Notes: a model not told the origin generated them from the letters alone. A stretch of DNA of 64,000 nt from Brucella grignonensis (GCF_002252505.1 NZ_NNRL01000164.1:124001-188000); one strand, 5' to 3'; shown: positions 46,503 through 57,407, numbered from the stretch's first letter. A program made the numbers and translations.

Positions 46503-48010
46503 TGACCGATTGGCCAATTCTATCTACGGTCACATTTCTGCCGCTCGTCGGCGCCTTGTTGATCCTTCTCATCAAGGATGACAGCGAAGCCTCGCGTCGC
46601 AACATCAAGAATGTTGCGCTGCTGACTACGGTTTTCGTTTTCATTCTCTCTTTGGTTATCTGGGCCGGGTTTGATAATTCAAATCCGGGCTTCCAGATGG
46701 TCGAACAGGTTGACTGGCTCGGTGGTGGCATTTCCTACCACATGGGCGTTGACGGCATTTCGATGCTCTTCGTCGTGCTTTCCGCTTTCCTCATGCCTTT
46801 CTGCGTGCTGGCAAGCTGGGTCGCTATCGACAAGCGCGTCAAGGAATACATGATCGCTTTCCTTATTCTGGAAACGCTCATGATCGGCGTGTTCTGCGCG
46901 CTGGATCTGTTCCTGTTCTATGTCTTCTTTGAAGCGAGCCTTATCCCGATGTTCATTATCATCGGTGTTTGGGGTGGCAAGCGCCGCGTTTATGCGAGCT
47001 TCAAGTTCTTCCTTTATACGCTGCTCGGCTCGGTGCTGATGCTGATCGCGATCATGGCAATGTACTGGCAGGCCGGTACGCTGAATATCGTAGAACTGCT
47101 CAAGTACGATTTCCCTGCAGGCATGCAGACGTGGCTATGGCTGGCATTCTTCGCGTCCTTCGCGGTGAAGATGCCGATGTGGCCGGTTCACACCTGGTTG
47201 CCGGATGCGCACGTTGAAGCGCCGACAGCAGGCTCGGTCATTCTGGCCGGTATCCTTCTGAAGCTCGGCGGCTACGGCTTCCTGCGCTTCTCGCTGCCGA
47301 TGTTTCCGCTGGCATCTGCCGATTTCGCACCGTTCATCTTTGCACTCTCAGCAATTGCTATCGTCTACACCTCGCTCGTTGCCTTGGTGCAGGAAGATAT
47401 CAAAAAGCTGATCGCTTACTCGTCGGTAGCGCATATGGGCTATGTGACCATGGGTATCTTCGCAGCCAATGAGCAGGGTGTGCAGGGTGCAATCTTTCAG
47501 ATGCTCTCGCACGGCATCGTTTCGGGCGCGCTCTTCCTTTGCGTTGGCGTGATCTATGATCGTATGCATACCCGTGAGATTTCGGCCTTCGGCGGTCTCG
47601 TCAACAACATGCCGAAATATGCCGTTGCTTTCCTCATTCTGACGATGGCGAATGTCGGTCTTCCGGGTACGTCAGGCTTTATCGGTGAATTCCTCACGCT
47701 GTTCGGTGTCTTCCGCGTCAATACGTGGGTTGCACTGTTCGCGACTTCGGGTGTGATCCTGTCGGCAGCCTATGCGCTGTGGCTCTATCGCAACGTGGTG
47801 TTCGGTGCGCTGACCAAGGAAAGCCTCAAGGGCCTTCTTGACCTCAGCCCACGTGAAAAGCTGATCCTGTATCCGCTTGTGATCCTCACCATTTTCTTCG
47901 GTGTGTATCCAGTGCCGGTCTTCGATGCGACCGCAAGCGCTGTGCATGCACTGGTTACTAATTACGACGCAGCGCTGGCAAATGCCGCTAGCGCTACGCT
48001 GGCGCAGTAA
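46502..48010 (+). CDS. nuoM: NADH-quinone oxidoreductase subunit M
   Basis: 502 residues, second antiporter-like proton pump. [21 protein letters not shown] (Glu in TM5), [39 protein letters not shown] and [21 protein letters not shown] are the family blocks. Coupled to nuoL by one-base overlap. Confidence 0.97.
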   Translation: MTDWPILSTVTFLPLVGALLILLIKDDSEASRRNIKNVALLTTVFVFILSLVIWAGFDNSNPGFQMVEQVDWLGGGISYHMGVDGISMLFVVLSAFLMPFCVLASWVAIDKRVKEYMIAFLILETLMIGVFCALDLFLFYVFFEASLIPMFIIIGVWGGKRRVYASFKFFLYTLLGSVLMLIAIMAMYWQAGTLNIVELLKYDFPAGMQTWLWLAFFASFAVKMPMWPVHTWLPDAHVEAPTAGSVILAGILLKLGGYGFLRFSLPMFPLASADFAPFIFALSAIAIVYTSLVALVQEDIKKLIAYSSVAHMGYVTMGIFAANEQGVQGAIFQMLSHGIVSGALFLCVGVIYDRMHTREISAFGGLVNNMPKYAVAFLILTMANVGLPGTSGFIGEFLTLFGVFRVNTWVALFATSGVILSAAYALWLYRNVVFGALTKESLKGLLDLSPREKLILYPLVILTIFFGVYPVPVFDATASAVHALVTNYDAALANAASATLAQ

Positions 48011-48027
48011 GTAAAGGCGTAGGCTTG

Positions 48028-49464
48028 ATGCAAACCGACCTGATTGCTTCCCTGTCTCTCGCAGCTCCCGAGGTTCTCCTCGCGCTGAGCGGACTGGCAT
48101 TGCTCATGATCGGCGTGTTCTCCGGAGAGCGCGCCTCAACCCTCGTCAATGGACTTGCAGTCGCTGTTTTGATCGCAGCACTGGCTCTTGTCGTGATTTT
48201 CCCGCACAACGGCACTGCTTTCGGCGGTGGCTTTGTAAGCGACGGCTTCGCACGTTTCATGAAGGCGCTGACATTGATCGGCTCCATCGTGACACTCGTC
48301 ATGTCTGTTGGTTTTGCGCGTGAAGAGAAATTCGACAAGTTCGAGTTCCCTGTGCTGATCGTGCTTTCGACGCTTGGCATGCTCATCATGGTGTCGGCAT
48401 CGAACATGCTGACGCTCTATATGGGCCTCGAACTCCAGTCGCTTGCACTCTATGTGCTTGCAGCTTTCAATCGCGACAGCGTTCGTTCGACAGAAGCTGG
48501 CCTCAAGTACTTTGTTCTCGGCGCGCTTTCTTCGGGTATGCTGCTGTACGGTATCAGCCTTGTTTACGGCTACACCGGCCATATCGGCTTTGCAGAAATC
48601 GCCAGCTCCATTTCCGGTGGTGAGCGTCAGCTTGGCCTGGTCTTCGGTCTGGTGTTCATTCTGGCAGGTCTGTGCTTCAAGATTTCCGCTGTTCCGTTCC
48701 ATATGTGGACGCCGGACGTTTATGAAGGTTCACCAACGCCTGTAACCGCATTCTTTGCTGCCGCTCCCAAGATGGCTGCAATGGCTTTGATCGTTCGCGT
48801 GGTCGAAGGCGCTTTTGCTCCAGTGACACACGACTGGCAGCAGGTCATTACCTTCGTTGCAATCGCCTCGATGGTACTGGGTGCCTTTGCTGCTATTGGT
48901 CAGCGCAACATCAAGCGCCTGATGGCTTATTCGTCGATAAGCCATATGGGCTATGCGCTCGTTGGTCTGGCAGCCGGTACGGTTGTCGGTGTTAAGGGTG
49001 TTGCTCTTTACATGGCGATCTATCTCGTCATGACGCTTGGTAGCTTTGCTTTCATCCTGTCCATGCGGACAAAAGAAGGCAATGTCGAACAGATCGAAGA
49101 TCTGGCAGGCCTCTCGCGTACCAATCCGGTTATGGCAACCATCATGACCATGATGTTGTTCTCGCTTGCAGGTATTCCGCCGCTCGCTGGCTTCTTCGGT
49201 AAGTGGTACACCTTCGTGGCTGCGGTTGAAGTGGGGCTGTATCCACTCGCAATCATCGGTATTGTCGCTTCGGTTGTTGGTGCGTTCTACTATCTGCGCA
49301 TGATCAAGATCATGTGGTTCGATGAGCCGGTAACGACCTTCGTTCCAGCAGCAATCGAACTTCGTCTGGTCCTACTCGCTTCCGGTGCATTCGTTCTGTT
49401 CTACGGATTTATCGGTGGCTGGCTCGGTGGCTTGGCTGAAACTGCAGCGAAGACGTTCTTCTGA
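48028..49464 (+). CDS. nuoN: NADH-quinone oxidoreductase subunit N
   Basis: 478 residues, third antiporter-like pump. [17 protein letters not shown] (Glu), [36 protein letters not shown] (Lys) and [24 protein letters not shown] 48028 directly follows a TTG at 48025. The last nuo gene; birA begins 2 bases after its stop. Confidence 0.97.
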   Translation: MQTDLIASLSLAAPEVLLALSGLALLMIGVFSGERASTLVNGLAVAVLIAALALVVIFPHNGTAFGGGFVSDGFARFMKALTLIGSIVTLVMSVGFAREEKFDKFEFPVLIVLSTLGMLIMVSASNMLTLYMGLELQSLALYVLAAFNRDSVRSTEAGLKYFVLGALSSGMLLYGISLVYGYTGHIGFAEIASSISGGERQLGLVFGLVFILAGLCFKISAVPFHMWTPDVYEGSPTPVTAFFAAAPKMAAMALIVRVVEGAFAPVTHDWQQVITFVAIASMVLGAFAAIGQRNIKRLMAYSSISHMGYALVGLAAGTVVGVKGVALYMAIYLVMTLGSFAFILSMRTKEGNVEQIEDLAGLSRTNPVMATIMTMMLFSLAGIPPLAGFFGKWYTFVAAVEVGLYPLAIIGIVASVVGAFYYLRMIKIMWFDEPVTTFVPAAIELRLVLLASGAFVLFYGFIGGWLGGLAETAAKTFF

Positions 49465-49466
49465 GC

Positions 49467-50297
49467 ATGACAATGAATAAAGCCGCAGGTGATGGCATGG
49501 GTTTCACGCTGGCACCTGCGGCTTTAGCAGACGGGTATAGACTGGAGTTTTTCCCAGTCATTGGTTCTACAAATGCAGAGGCGCTTGCGCGGGCTAATGC
49601 CGGTGATGCAGGGCGCCTCTGGTTCGTTTCTCCCAAGCAGGAAAGCGGACGCGGACGACGCGGTCGTACTTGGACTGCGCCGGAAGGCAATCTCGCAGCA
49701 ACATTGCTTCTGGTCGATCGATTCGATCCCAAGATTGCCGCTACTTTAGGTTTTGTGGCTGGTTTGGCTCTGGTGGATGCCGTTGATGCGGTTTTGCCAT
49801 CGACTGTTGCGACCCGCGTGAACGTCGCGCTTAAATGGCCGAACGACGTTCTCGTTGACGGTGCAAAACTTTCCGGCATTCTTCTTGAATCGACGTTGTT
49901 GGCCGAAGGCCTGTTTGGCCTTGCTGTCGGTATGGGCACGAATGTCGTGGCCGCTCCTGACGGCTTGCCTTATGCAGCGACTTCGATCAGCGCATTAGGT
50001 AGCAATGCTGATGCTGCGACGTTGTTCTTGGCGCTATCTGATGCGTGGTGCCATTATTTTCGAATTTGGGATGATGGGCGCGGTCTCAACACGATCCGAG
50101 AGCTTTGGCTCAAGCGCGCGCATGGTCTTGGTCAGCCCGTTGTCATGCAATTGAATGGCCGCATTGTCGAAGGCGTTTTTGAAACTATTGATTCGGATTG
50201 CCGTCTTGTCATTCGTGAAGACGACGGAACGCGCGTCCCGGTGACCGCAGGCGATGTTTATTTTGGAACAGCAGCATCAGTTAAAGCCGTTTCCTGA
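49467..50297 (+). CDS. birA: biotin-[acetyl-CoA-carboxylase] ligase, catalytic type
   Basis: 276 residues. Transfers biotin through biotinyl-AMP to carboxylase lysines. Biotinyl-AMP loop GRGRRGRTW at 61-69, KWPNDVLVDGAKLSGILLE, GLAVGMGTNVV. The C-terminal SH3-like domain ends RVPVTAGDVYFG. It lacks the N-terminal DNA-binding domain of E. coli BirA, so it is an enzyme only. Its place behind nuoN is characteristic of Rhizobiales. Confidence 0.94.
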   Translation: MTMNKAAGDGMGFTLAPAALADGYRLEFFPVIGSTNAEALARANAGDAGRLWFVSPKQESGRGRRGRTWTAPEGNLAATLLLVDRFDPKIAATLGFVAGLALVDAVDAVLPSTVATRVNVALKWPNDVLVDGAKLSGILLESTLLAEGLFGLAVGMGTNVVAAPDGLPYAATSISALGSNADAATLFLALSDAWCHYFRIWDDGRGLNTIRELWLKRAHGLGQPVVMQLNGRIVEGVFETIDSDCRLVIREDDGTRVPVTAGDVYFGTAASVKAVS

Positions 50298-50381
50298 CAG
50301 GTTATGTGTGCAAAATACGCTTAAGTTGATGCCGTTCCATGCTTGCAAACTATCGGCAGCCGGTTCAACAGGGACATAATC

Positions 50382-50552
50382 AGAGCATGTCTTCTAAAAG
50401 CGGGAGCCGGGTTTTCCGGTCAGGACATGTGGAAGAATGAAAGTTTGCGGCGCATCCCTCCGAAAAGTGATAGACACTTTTTCTACAGGATGTGCGTTAA
50501 ATCAAAAAGTTAGAGCGTAAAGCTGAATCAATTCGGCAAGTCGGCACTCTAA
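50382..50552. repeat. tandem of two RIME-like mosaic units
   Basis: First unit: AGCATGTCTTCTAAAAGCGG, GAGCCGGGTTTTCCGG, GGACATGTGG (ACCGG type). Second: GGCGCATCCCTCCGAAAAGT, GGATGTGCGTTAAATCAAAA, then TTAGAGCG.../CACTCTAA. Fills most of the 280-base gap between birA and rnj, ending about 26 bases before the rnj start. Confidence 0.7.
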
Positions 50553-50577
50553 AACGAAGTTAGAACAGGGAGGCATT

Positions 50578-52254
50578 ATGCCCCGCTCACCATCGACCCA
50601 ATTTGTCTTCCTGCCTCTCGGCGGCGTCGGCGAAATCGGTATGAACCTGGCTATGTATGGCTTTGGTCCAGAAGATAATCGTGAATGGATTGTGGTCGAC
50701 ATGGGCGTAAGCTTTGCCGGACCTGAACATCCCGGCGCGGATCTGATCCTGCCTGATATTCGTTTTCTCGAGGCTGAGAAGAACAATCTGCGCGGTATCA
50801 TCATTACACATGCGCACGAAGACCATTATGGTGCACTGCTCGACCTTTGGCCGCGCCTGAAAGCTCCGGTCTATGCGACGCCATTCACGGCAGGTCTGCT
50901 TGAAGCGAAACGCCAGTCTGAATCTGGTGCACCCGAAATTCCGATTACGATATTCAAAGCTGGCGAAAGTTTCGAGGTCGGTTCTTTCAAGCTCGAAGCA
51001 ATTGCCGTAACGCACTCGATTCCTGAGCCTGTTTCGCTTGCGATCACCACGCCGCTCGGCACGGTTGTTCATACGGGCGATTGGAAGATGGACCCTGATC
51101 CCTCAATGGGGCCGCTGATCGACGAAGCGCGGTTCCGCGCAATCGGCGATCGGGGGGTTCTGGCGCTGATCTGCGATTCCACCAACGCGATGCGCGAAGG
51201 TGAATCTCCATCCGAGCGCGAAGTCGGCGATAGCCTGCGCGAACTGATTGAAAACGCCCGCGGTCGCGTGGCGATTACGACTTTCTCGTCGAATGTTGGT
51301 CGTATCCGCTCAATTACCGAAGCTGCACGCGATGCCGGCCGTCAGGTGCTGGTGGTGGGCCGCTCAATGAAGCGCACAATCGCCGTGGCAACCGAGCTTG
51401 GTTATATGGAAGGCCTGCCAGAATTTCTCAGCGAAGACGATTACGGCTATATTCCGCGTGAAAATGTCGTGATGATCCTGACGGGCAGTCAGGGCGAGCC
51501 GCGTGCAGCGCTTGCGAAACTTGCGCGTGATGAAATGCGCAGCATTGCGCTTTCGGCTGGTGATACGGTTATTTTCTCGTCGCGTCCGATTCCGGGTAAC
51601 GAGAAAGCCATTCTCGACATCAAGAACAAGCTTATCGATCAGGGTATCAAGCTGATCAGCGATGATGACGCACTTGTGCATGTTTCCGGCCATCCGCGCC
51701 GCAGTGAATTGAAGCGCATGTATTCCTGGGTACGCCCGAGAATTCTCGTGCCGGTGCACGGCGAAGCCGCACATCTGGTGGCTCAAGGGTCACTCGGTGC
51801 AATGGAAGGTATCGAAGAGATCGCGCAGGTTCGCGATGGCGATATGCTGCGCCTTGCACCAGGTAAGGCAGAAATCATCGATGAGGCGCCGGTTGGCCGT
51901 ATCTACAAGGATGGCAAGCTGATTGGTGACGAAGACGAGATCGGCATGGTTGAGCGTCGTAAGCTGGCCTTTGTCGGCCATGTCGCCGTTTCTGTTCTGC
52001 TTGACCGCGATTTCAAGATTATGGATGAACCGGATCTCGTCGCTTTCGGTCTTCCAGAGGAAGACGGGCAGGGCGATCTGATGGAAGATATCCTGCTTGA
52101 TGCTGCTATCGAGGCTATCGACAGCATTCCGCGCGCGCGCCGTAAGGATCTGGAAGTGGTTCGTGAATCGGTTCGTCGTGCTGTTCGCGCTGCGACAAAT
52201 GAGGCATGGGGCAAAAAGCCGGTAGTGACGGTGTTTCTCAACCGGATAAAGTGA
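50578..52254 (+). CDS. rnj: ribonuclease J
   Basis: 558 residues. Metallo-beta-lactamase/beta-CASP RNase with 5'-exonuclease and endonuclease activity; used in alphaproteobacteria for rRNA and mRNA maturation. Zinc motif THAHEDHYGAL (77-87), HTGDWKMD, CDSTNA, and the beta-CASP blocks TFSSNVGRI, VVGRSMKRTI, TGSQGEPRAAL, HVSGHPRRSELKRM and PVHGEAAHL. GGGAGGC precedes the ATG. It heads the group rnj-mce-DUF1467. Confidence 0.95.
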   Translation: MPRSPSTQFVFLPLGGVGEIGMNLAMYGFGPEDNREWIVVDMGVSFAGPEHPGADLILPDIRFLEAEKNNLRGIIITHAHEDHYGALLDLWPRLKAPVYATPFTAGLLEAKRQSESGAPEIPITIFKAGESFEVGSFKLEAIAVTHSIPEPVSLAITTPLGTVVHTGDWKMDPDPSMGPLIDEARFRAIGDRGVLALICDSTNAMREGESPSEREVGDSLRELIENARGRVAITTFSSNVGRIRSITEAARDAGRQVLVVGRSMKRTIAVATELGYMEGLPEFLSEDDYGYIPRENVVMILTGSQGEPRAALAKLARDEMRSIALSAGDTVIFSSRPIPGNEKAILDIKNKLIDQGIKLISDDDALVHVSGHPRRSELKRMYSWVRPRILVPVHGEAAHLVAQGSLGAMEGIEEIAQVRDGDMLRLAPGKAEIIDEAPVGRIYKDGKLIGDEDEIGMVERRKLAFVGHVAVSVLLDRDFKIMDEPDLVAFGLPEEDGQGDLMEDILLDAAIEAIDSIPRARRKDLEVVRESVRRAVRAATNEAWGKKPVVTVFLNRIK

Positions 52255-52280
52255 TTCAAACGTCGGGAGGAGGAACACTG

Positions 52281-52685
52281 ATGCTTGAACGCCTGAACCA
52301 CGTCGCAATTGCGGTGCCGGATATAAAGGCTGCCTCTGCGCTTTACAGCAGCCAATTGGGCGCGAAAGTGACCGCGCCACAAGCCTTGCCCGAGCATGGT
52401 GTCACGGTGGTCTTTATCGATGTTGGTAATACCAAGATCGAACTGCTTGAGCCTTTGGGTGAGGGATCACCCATTGCTTCCTTCCTCGAAAAGAACCCAT
52501 CTGGCGGCATGCATCACCTCTGCTATGAGGTTGCGGATATCATCGCTGCCAGAGATCATCTCAAAGCCGAAGGCGCACGGGTACTAGGTAATGGTGAGCC
52601 GAAGATTGGTGCACACGGCAAGCCCGTTCTGTTTTTGCATCCCAAGGACTTTAATGGGACACTGATTGAACTGGAGGAGGTATAA
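52281..52685 (+). CDS. mce: methylmalonyl-CoA epimerase
   Basis: 134 residues, glyoxalase-fold (vicinal oxygen chelate) enzyme interconverting (R)- and (S)-methylmalonyl-CoA in propionyl-CoA metabolism. Metal ligands in LNHVAIAVPD (His7), KIELLEPL, GGMHHLCYEV and a terminal GTLIELEE (Glu). ATG 52281 follows GGGAGGAGGAAC; the frame is open upstream into rnj. It ends 2 bases before the DUF1467 gene. Confidence 0.94.
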   Translation: MLERLNHVAIAVPDIKAASALYSSQLGAKVTAPQALPEHGVTVVFIDVGNTKIELLEPLGEGSPIASFLEKNPSGGMHHLCYEVADIIAARDHLKAEGARVLGNGEPKIGAHGKPVLFLHPKDFNGTLIELEEV

Positions 52686-52687
52686 TC

Positions 52688-52957
52688 ATGTCCTGGGTTT
52701 CGGGCATTGCGATTTATTTTGTCATCTGGTGGACGACGCTTTTCGCGCTTTTGCCTGTCGGGCTACGAACGCAAGCAGAAGAAAATGATGTCACCCTCGG
52801 TACGGTTGCCAGCGCTCCTGCGAAGCCACGCATCGGACTCGCATTTCTGCGAACAACCTTAGTGGCTACGGCTATCTTCGGCCTTTACTATTACATGACG
52901 CAGGTTAAAGGTTTCGGCCTTGACGATATCCCGCACTTCTTCCCCGATCTGAAGTAA
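52688..52957 (+). CDS. DUF1467 family small membrane protein
   Basis: 89 residues with two hydrophobic segments (SGIAIYFVIWWTTLFALLPVG and TTLVATAIFGLYYYMTQVK) joined by a polar loop and ending DDIPHFFPDLK, the DUF1467 pattern. It is conserved next to mce and proS in Rhizobiales; function unknown. GGAGGAGGT overlapping the end of mce provides its ribosome binding site, so it is translated with mce. Confidence 0.88.
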   Translation: MSWVSGIAIYFVIWWTTLFALLPVGLRTQAEENDVTLGTVASAPAKPRIGLAFLRTTLVATAIFGLYYYMTQVKGFGLDDIPHFFPDLK

Positions 52958-52999
52958 AAGCGGTCGTTCCATCATACTTATTTTTCTGATTTGACGGAG

Positions 53000-53026
53000 C
53001 GGTGCCTAAAAATTAGGCGCCGTTTT
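53000..53026 (+). terminator. Rho-independent terminator of the mce-DUF1467 transcript
   Basis: CGGTGCCTAA, AAA loop, TTAGGCGCCG (10 bp, one G-U pair) followed by TTTT, about 43 bases after the DUF1467 stop. Confidence 0.8.
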
Positions 53027-53279
53027 GCGTTGGGCAGTGGGCGCATTTTATTGAGAGTATGCCGTGAATCTAAAACTTACTATTTCAGCATAACTGTTTG
53101 AATAAATAGACAATTAGCGATGCGAGATACTCCATTTTTATGGAGATTTTTCGAAATGGATGCGCGCCAAATTTGCGCTTGGCGCATAGCGCTGACCATC
53201 ATTGCAACTGAAAAATAATTAGAAAATCAACGACTTGTGTCGCGAATTAGATCTCTGCAGCCGGTGGTCACATTAAAGC

Positions 53280-53425
53280 CAAAAAAAAAGCAAGGCTTGC
53301 GCCTTGCTAGTCGAATACGCGTTCGACCCGTTTCCATTTTACTGGCGGCGGCGGAATTTCGCGCCTGGATCCATCCTCCCAAGACTTTGACCGCGTGAGA
53401 CAACGGTTTCATTCCGTTGCTGGAC
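53280..53425 (-). ncRNA. candidate minus-strand small RNA
   Basis: A strong terminator on the minus strand: AGCAAGGC, GCAA loop, GCCTTGCT, then nine T (53289-53308 plus tail). A second hairpin CAACGG/CCGTTG lies at 53401-53419. A minus-strand frame (53227-53469) crosses the terminator and so is unlikely to be the product. The upstream boundary and promoter are not determined; GTATCTTAGATAC at 53516-53528 is a palindrome in the likely promoter area. No other gene is seen in 52958-53760. Confidence 0.35.
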
Positions 53426-53760
53426 TTATTGATGAAAAAAATAGCGGACTGCACAGCTTTTGTCACCAAAAATCTTTCAAGCAGTCATATTTCCTTCGCA
53501 TTTTTTTCTGTTCTAGTATCTTAGATACATAATACATTGAAAATTAAAGTGAATCCTCGAATGACCTTTAAGGTCCGCTTTTAATACGAGCATCAATGAT
53601 GGTTGTGGACGGTAAAAAAGCTGCTCAGTAAAGCGAGACGGAGCGGGTTTTCAACAGCGGCATAACCCGTTATGAAACCGGCAAGTTTGCTTAATTTTTG
53701 CCTGATTCTACACACACTCAGTTGATACTCAGGCAATCTCTCTCTTGATCGGTGGTCACG

Positions 53761-55083
53761 ATGCGTCTGTCGCAGTATTTTTTGCCCATTCTGAAAGAAA
53801 ATCCAAAGGAGGCAGAAATTGTCTCCCATAGGTTGATGTTGCGCGCCGGTATGATCCGGCAGCAGTCGGCAGGCATCTATTCATGGCTCCCGCTTGGTCT
53901 GAAGGTCCTCAACAAGGTCTGCAACATCATTCGTGAAGAGCAGAACCGTGCAGGCGCCAACGAAATTCTTATGCCGACGATCCAGTCCGCCGATCTTTGG
54001 CGTGAAAGCGGTCGTTACGATGCCTATGGCAAGGAAATGCTGCGCATTCAGGATCGTCAGGAGCGCGAAATGCTCTTCGGGCCGACCAATGAAGAGATGG
54101 TTACGGATATTTTCCGTTCTTATGTGCGCTCCTATAAGGACCTGCCGCTCAATCTTTATCATATTCAGTGGAAGTTCCGCGACGAAGTTCGTCCGCGTTT
54201 CGGCGTGATGCGCTCGCGCGAGTTTCTGATGAAAGACGCCTATTCGTTCGACCTCGATTATGAGGGCGCGAAAATGGCTTACTACCGTATGTTCGTTTCC
54301 TATCTTCGCACTTTCGCCCGCGTCGGCCTGCAGGCGATCCCGATGCGTGCGGATACCGGCCCGATCGGTGGCGATCTTTCGCACGAGTTTATCATTCTTG
54401 CAGAAACGGGCGAAAGCCAGGTTTATTGCGATAAGGCTTATCTCGATCTGGCGGTTCCGGGTGCAGATACGGATTTCCGTAATGATGCACAGCTGACGGA
54501 TATCGTTACGCGCTGGACGACGCCTTATGCGGCAACGGATGAAATGCACGACGAAGCAGAATGGTCGGCGGTGAAAGCCGATGATCAGGTTTCGGCTCGC
54601 GGTATTGAAGTTGGTCACATCTTCCATTTTGGCACCAAGTATTCCGAACCAATGGGTGCAAAGGTGCAGGGACCTGATGGCAAGGAACACCTCGTATCGA
54701 TGGGTTCTTATGGTATTGGCCCATCGCGTCTGGTTGCAGCTGCGATTGAAGCTTCGCACGATGAAGCAGGCATCATCTGGCCAAAGGCGATTGCACCGTT
54801 CGGCGTCGGCATTGTCAACATGAAGCCGGGGGACGAAGGTTGTGACGGCGTGAGCGAAAAGCTCTACCAGGCCTTCACCAATGCTGGCCTCGATCCGCTG
54901 CTGGATGATACGGACAACCGTCCGGGTTCCAAATTCGCGACCCTTGATCTGATCGGTCTGCCTTATCAGGTGATCGTTGGTCCACGCGGCGTTGCTGCGG
55001 GCGAAGTCGAAGTCAAAGATCGCAAGACGGGTGAGCGGCAGAACCTCACTGTAGAAGCGGCAATCAACCTGTTGACGGCTTAA
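53761..55083 (+). CDS. proS: proline--tRNA ligase, short bacterial type
   Basis: 440 residues. Class II synthetase motifs: [47 protein letters not shown] (motif 1 region), [27 protein letters not shown] (motif 2), [11 protein letters not shown] (motif 3). The anticodon domain follows. The roughly 180-residue editing insertion of E. coli ProS is absent, as usual in alphaproteobacteria. ATG 53761 gives the conserved N-terminus [16 protein letters not shown] 53752 is the alternative. The ribosome binding site is weak. Confidence 0.96.
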   Translation: MRLSQYFLPILKENPKEAEIVSHRLMLRAGMIRQQSAGIYSWLPLGLKVLNKVCNIIREEQNRAGANEILMPTIQSADLWRESGRYDAYGKEMLRIQDRQEREMLFGPTNEEMVTDIFRSYVRSYKDLPLNLYHIQWKFRDEVRPRFGVMRSREFLMKDAYSFDLDYEGAKMAYYRMFVSYLRTFARVGLQAIPMRADTGPIGGDLSHEFIILAETGESQVYCDKAYLDLAVPGADTDFRNDAQLTDIVTRWTTPYAATDEMHDEAEWSAVKADDQVSARGIEVGHIFHFGTKYSEPMGAKVQGPDGKEHLVSMGSYGIGPSRLVAAAIEASHDEAGIIWPKAIAPFGVGIVNMKPGDEGCDGVSEKLYQAFTNAGLDPLLDDTDNRPGSKFATLDLIGLPYQVIVGPRGVAAGEVEVKDRKTGERQNLTVEAAINLLTA

Positions 55084-55085
55084 AC

Positions 55086-56402
55086 ATGAGCAATGCGGCG
55101 GCAGCAAAATCTGACGGCAAGCAGAAGGTATCTAGCAAGGCACCTTCTTCTGGCCCATTCTCAGCCTATGAGCGGATGATCGCATGGCGCTATTTGCGAG
55201 CGCGCCGCCGCGAGACGTTTATCTCGGTCATTGCCGGTTTTTCTTTCACTGGCATCATGCTTGGTGTTGCCACGCTCATCATCGTTATGGCGGTGATGAA
55301 CGGGTTTCGTGCCGAGCTTTTGAACCGCATTCTGGGTATCAATGGCCACCTCATCATGCAGCCGATGGATCGGCCGCTTGATGATTATGCGAGCCTTATT
55401 CAGCGCATAGATGGGATCAAAGGCGTCCAGTTCGCCATTCCTGTGGTCGAGGGGCAAGCCCTCGTTCAGGGTAATATCGGTGCTGGCACCGGTGCATTGG
55501 TACGTGGTCTTCGCGAAGAGGATCTTGACAAGCTCAAGCTTGTTTCCACGAATGTAAAACAGGGCACATTGAAGGGCTTCGATCAGAGTGGCGGCGTGGC
55601 AATCGGCACCCGTATGGCTGAGAATCTTGGCCTTTCGATCGGTGATTCACTGCGCGTTATCTCACCCGATGGTGACGTCACGCCTTTTGGCGTCAATCCA
55701 CGCGTGAAAGCCTATCCGATTGTTGCAATCTTTGAGATCGGCATGTCGGAATATGATGCGTCAATTGTCATGATGCCGCTTTCAGAGGCGCAGCTTTTCT
55801 TCAATCAGGAAGGGAAGGTGCAGTCGCTGGAGATATTCGTCGATAACCCCGACAAGGTGGATGCGATGCGTGCGCCTGTCGAGGAAGTAGCGGCCCGCCA
55901 GATTTCTCTGGTGGATTGGCGCCAGCGTAACCAGACTTTCTTCTCGGCGCTACAGGTCGAGCGCAATGTCATGTTCATGATCCTGACGCTGATCGTGCTC
56001 GTTGCCGCGCTCAATATCATCTCCGGTCTCATCATGCTTGTGAAGGACAAGGGACACGATATCGCTATCCTGCGCACCATGGGTGCAACGCGTGGCGCGG
56101 TGATGCGTATATTCCTTATGACTGGTGCTGCTATTGGTGTGACGGGAACGGTTGCAGGCGTCATCTTAGGTGTTGTGGTGTGCCTCAATGTCGAGCGTCT
56201 GCGTGAGTTCTTCTCCTGGCTTTCGGGCACGACATTGTTCAATCCGGAACTTTATTTCCTGAGCACGCTACCTGCGAAGATGGATGTTGGTGAAACATTG
56301 TCCGTCATAGCAATGGCTTTGATCCTTTCTTTTATTGCCACCATTTTGCCGGCATGGCGCGCTGCCAAGCTCGATCCGGTCGAAGCCCTGAGGTATGAAT
56401 AA
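55086..56402 (+). CDS. lolC: lipoprotein-releasing ABC transporter permease (LolC/E family)
   Basis: 438 residues, four membrane segments with a large periplasmic domain between TM1 and TM2 (MacB/FtsX type). Extracts outer-membrane lipoproteins from the inner membrane. The N-terminal [34 protein letters not shown] and the [30 protein letters not shown] coupling helix are typical. Only one permease is present, so a homodimeric LolCE-type (LolF) complex is likely. Starts 2 bases after proS and overlaps lolD by one base. Confidence 0.94.
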   Translation: MSNAAAAKSDGKQKVSSKAPSSGPFSAYERMIAWRYLRARRRETFISVIAGFSFTGIMLGVATLIIVMAVMNGFRAELLNRILGINGHLIMQPMDRPLDDYASLIQRIDGIKGVQFAIPVVEGQALVQGNIGAGTGALVRGLREEDLDKLKLVSTNVKQGTLKGFDQSGGVAIGTRMAENLGLSIGDSLRVISPDGDVTPFGVNPRVKAYPIVAIFEIGMSEYDASIVMMPLSEAQLFFNQEGKVQSLEIFVDNPDKVDAMRAPVEEVAARQISLVDWRQRNQTFFSALQVERNVMFMILTLIVLVAALNIISGLIMLVKDKGHDIAILRTMGATRGAVMRIFLMTGAAIGVTGTVAGVILGVVVCLNVERLREFFSWLSGTTLFNPELYFLSTLPAKMDVGETLSVIAMALILSFIATILPAWRAAKLDPVEALRYE

Positions 56403-57085
56403 TGGCGGCTGAAGTCATTCTGCGTCTGGAAAATGTCAGCCGCGCCTATAAGGAAGCTGATCGCGAACTCGTTATTCTCAAGGACGCGAACTTTACACTG
56501 CGTCGCGGCGAGATGGTTGCGCTCGTTGCACCATCCGGTGCGGGCAAGTCGACTTTGCTGCATACAGCCGGTCTGCTTGAGCGCCCGGACAGCGGCGACG
56601 TGATTCTTGATGATCGTTCATGTGGTGGTCTGTCGGAAGACGAGCGCACCGCGGTTCGTCGCAACGATGTCGGCTTTGTCTATCAGTTCCATCATCTGTT
56701 GCCGGAATTTTCAGCCCTTGAAAATGTGATGATGCCGCAAATGATCCGTGGCTTGCCGCAGAAGGCAGCATCAGTACGTGCACAGCAGCTGCTCGATTAT
56801 ATGAAGATCGGCAAGCGTGCATCCCATCGTCCGTCAGAGCTTTCCGGTGGTGAGCAGCAGCGCGTCGCGATTGCGCGTGCGGTTGCCAATGCGCCTCTGG
56901 TATTGTTGGCCGATGAGCCGACAGGCAATCTCGATCCGACGACATCGTCTTATGTCTTCGGTGCGCTGGAAGCACTTGTGCGTCAGTCGGGCCTTGCAGC
57001 TTTGATTGCAACGCATAACCACGAACTGGCCCGCCGTATGGATCGTCGTGTGACGCTTCGCGAAGGCAAGGTCGTCGACGTCTAA
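56402..57085 (+). CDS. lolD: lipoprotein-releasing system ATP-binding protein
   Basis: 227 residues. ABC ATPase: Walker [10 protein letters not shown] (43-51), Q-loop [20 protein letters not shown] (the LolD/MacB-type sequence), signature [14 protein letters not shown], Walker [12 protein letters not shown], switch His in ATHNHELA. Drives the LolC-type permease; translationally coupled to it. Confidence 0.96.
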   Translation: MAAEVILRLENVSRAYKEADRELVILKDANFTLRRGEMVALVAPSGAGKSTLLHTAGLLERPDSGDVILDDRSCGGLSEDERTAVRRNDVGFVYQFHHLLPEFSALENVMMPQMIRGLPQKAASVRAQQLLDYMKIGKRASHRPSELSGGEQQRVAIARAVANAPLVLLADEPTGNLDPTTSSYVFGALEALVRQSGLAALIATHNHELARRMDRRVTLREGKVVDV

Positions 57086-57092
57086 TCAGCCA

Positions 57093-57134
57093 CATATCAA
57101 GGGGCGATGCGCAAAGCGCTCGCGCCTTGATATG
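57093..57134. terminator. long hairpin after lolD, probable 3' end of proS-lolC-lolD
   Basis: CATATCAAGG / CCTTGATATG (perfect 10 bp) around an inner GC-rich stem-loop, 8 bases after the lolD stop. It lacks a T run, so it is either a Rho-type 3' end stabiliser or a weak terminator. Confidence 0.5.
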
Positions 57135-57256
57135 TAGACAAAACCTTCCCCTCATATCTCGTTTGCTCAACGCCGGTGGCCATGCCGCTGGTGATCGCAC
57201 GTTTATTTTTCGTAAACCTTAAATACATGCATCTACAAGAACGGGTGTTGACTTTG

Positions 57257-57271
57257 GAACAAAAATGGAAC
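57257..57271 (+). promoter_or_regulatory. LexA (SOS) box, GAAC-N7-GAAC
   Basis: GAACAAAAATGGAAC is an exact direct repeat GAAC-N7-GAAC, the LexA site of alphaproteobacteria (established for Rhizobium, Rhodobacter and Caulobacter). TTGACT at 57248-57253 would be the -35, so the box would cover the promoter spacer and -10 region, the position expected for repression. The microprotein start is at 57310. No other exact match was noticed in the window, although I could not scan exhaustively. Confidence 0.65.
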
Positions 57272-57309
57272 AAAAAATAAACATACGTGAACAAAGAGGA
57301 GTTATTCCA

Positions 57310-57396
57310 ATGACCGATCTCGTCTACGACGTTTTGTCTTTCGTCTCCGTCAGCCTGTTCGTTGCCACTTTCGCCATCTGGGTAAGTGTAATCTGA
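57310..57396 (+). CDS. putative SOS-inducible 28-residue membrane microprotein (SidA-like in type)
   Basis: 28 codons, ATG to TGA. GAGGAG lies 8 bases before the ATG, a near-ideal ribosome binding site. Product MTDLVYDVLSFVSVSLFVAT plus FAIWVSVI: an acidic N-terminus (Asp3, Asp7) and one continuous hydrophobic span to the C-terminus. A LexA-type box lies 38 bases upstream. Caulobacter SidA, 29 residues and also single-span, is a LexA-controlled inhibitor that binds FtsW/FtsN (known from literature); similarity in sequence was not tested, so the link is by size, topology and control only. A small hairpin, GGGTTC/GAACCC, follows the stop. Confidence 0.6.
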   Translation: MTDLVYDVLSFVSVSLFVATFAIWVSVI

Positions 57397-57407
57397 AAAC
57401 GTGATAA

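Noticed and set aside
53227-53469. 80-codon minus-strand frame upstream of proS
   Set aside because: A strong terminator with nine T lies inside the frame, so the transcript would end before the stop codon.
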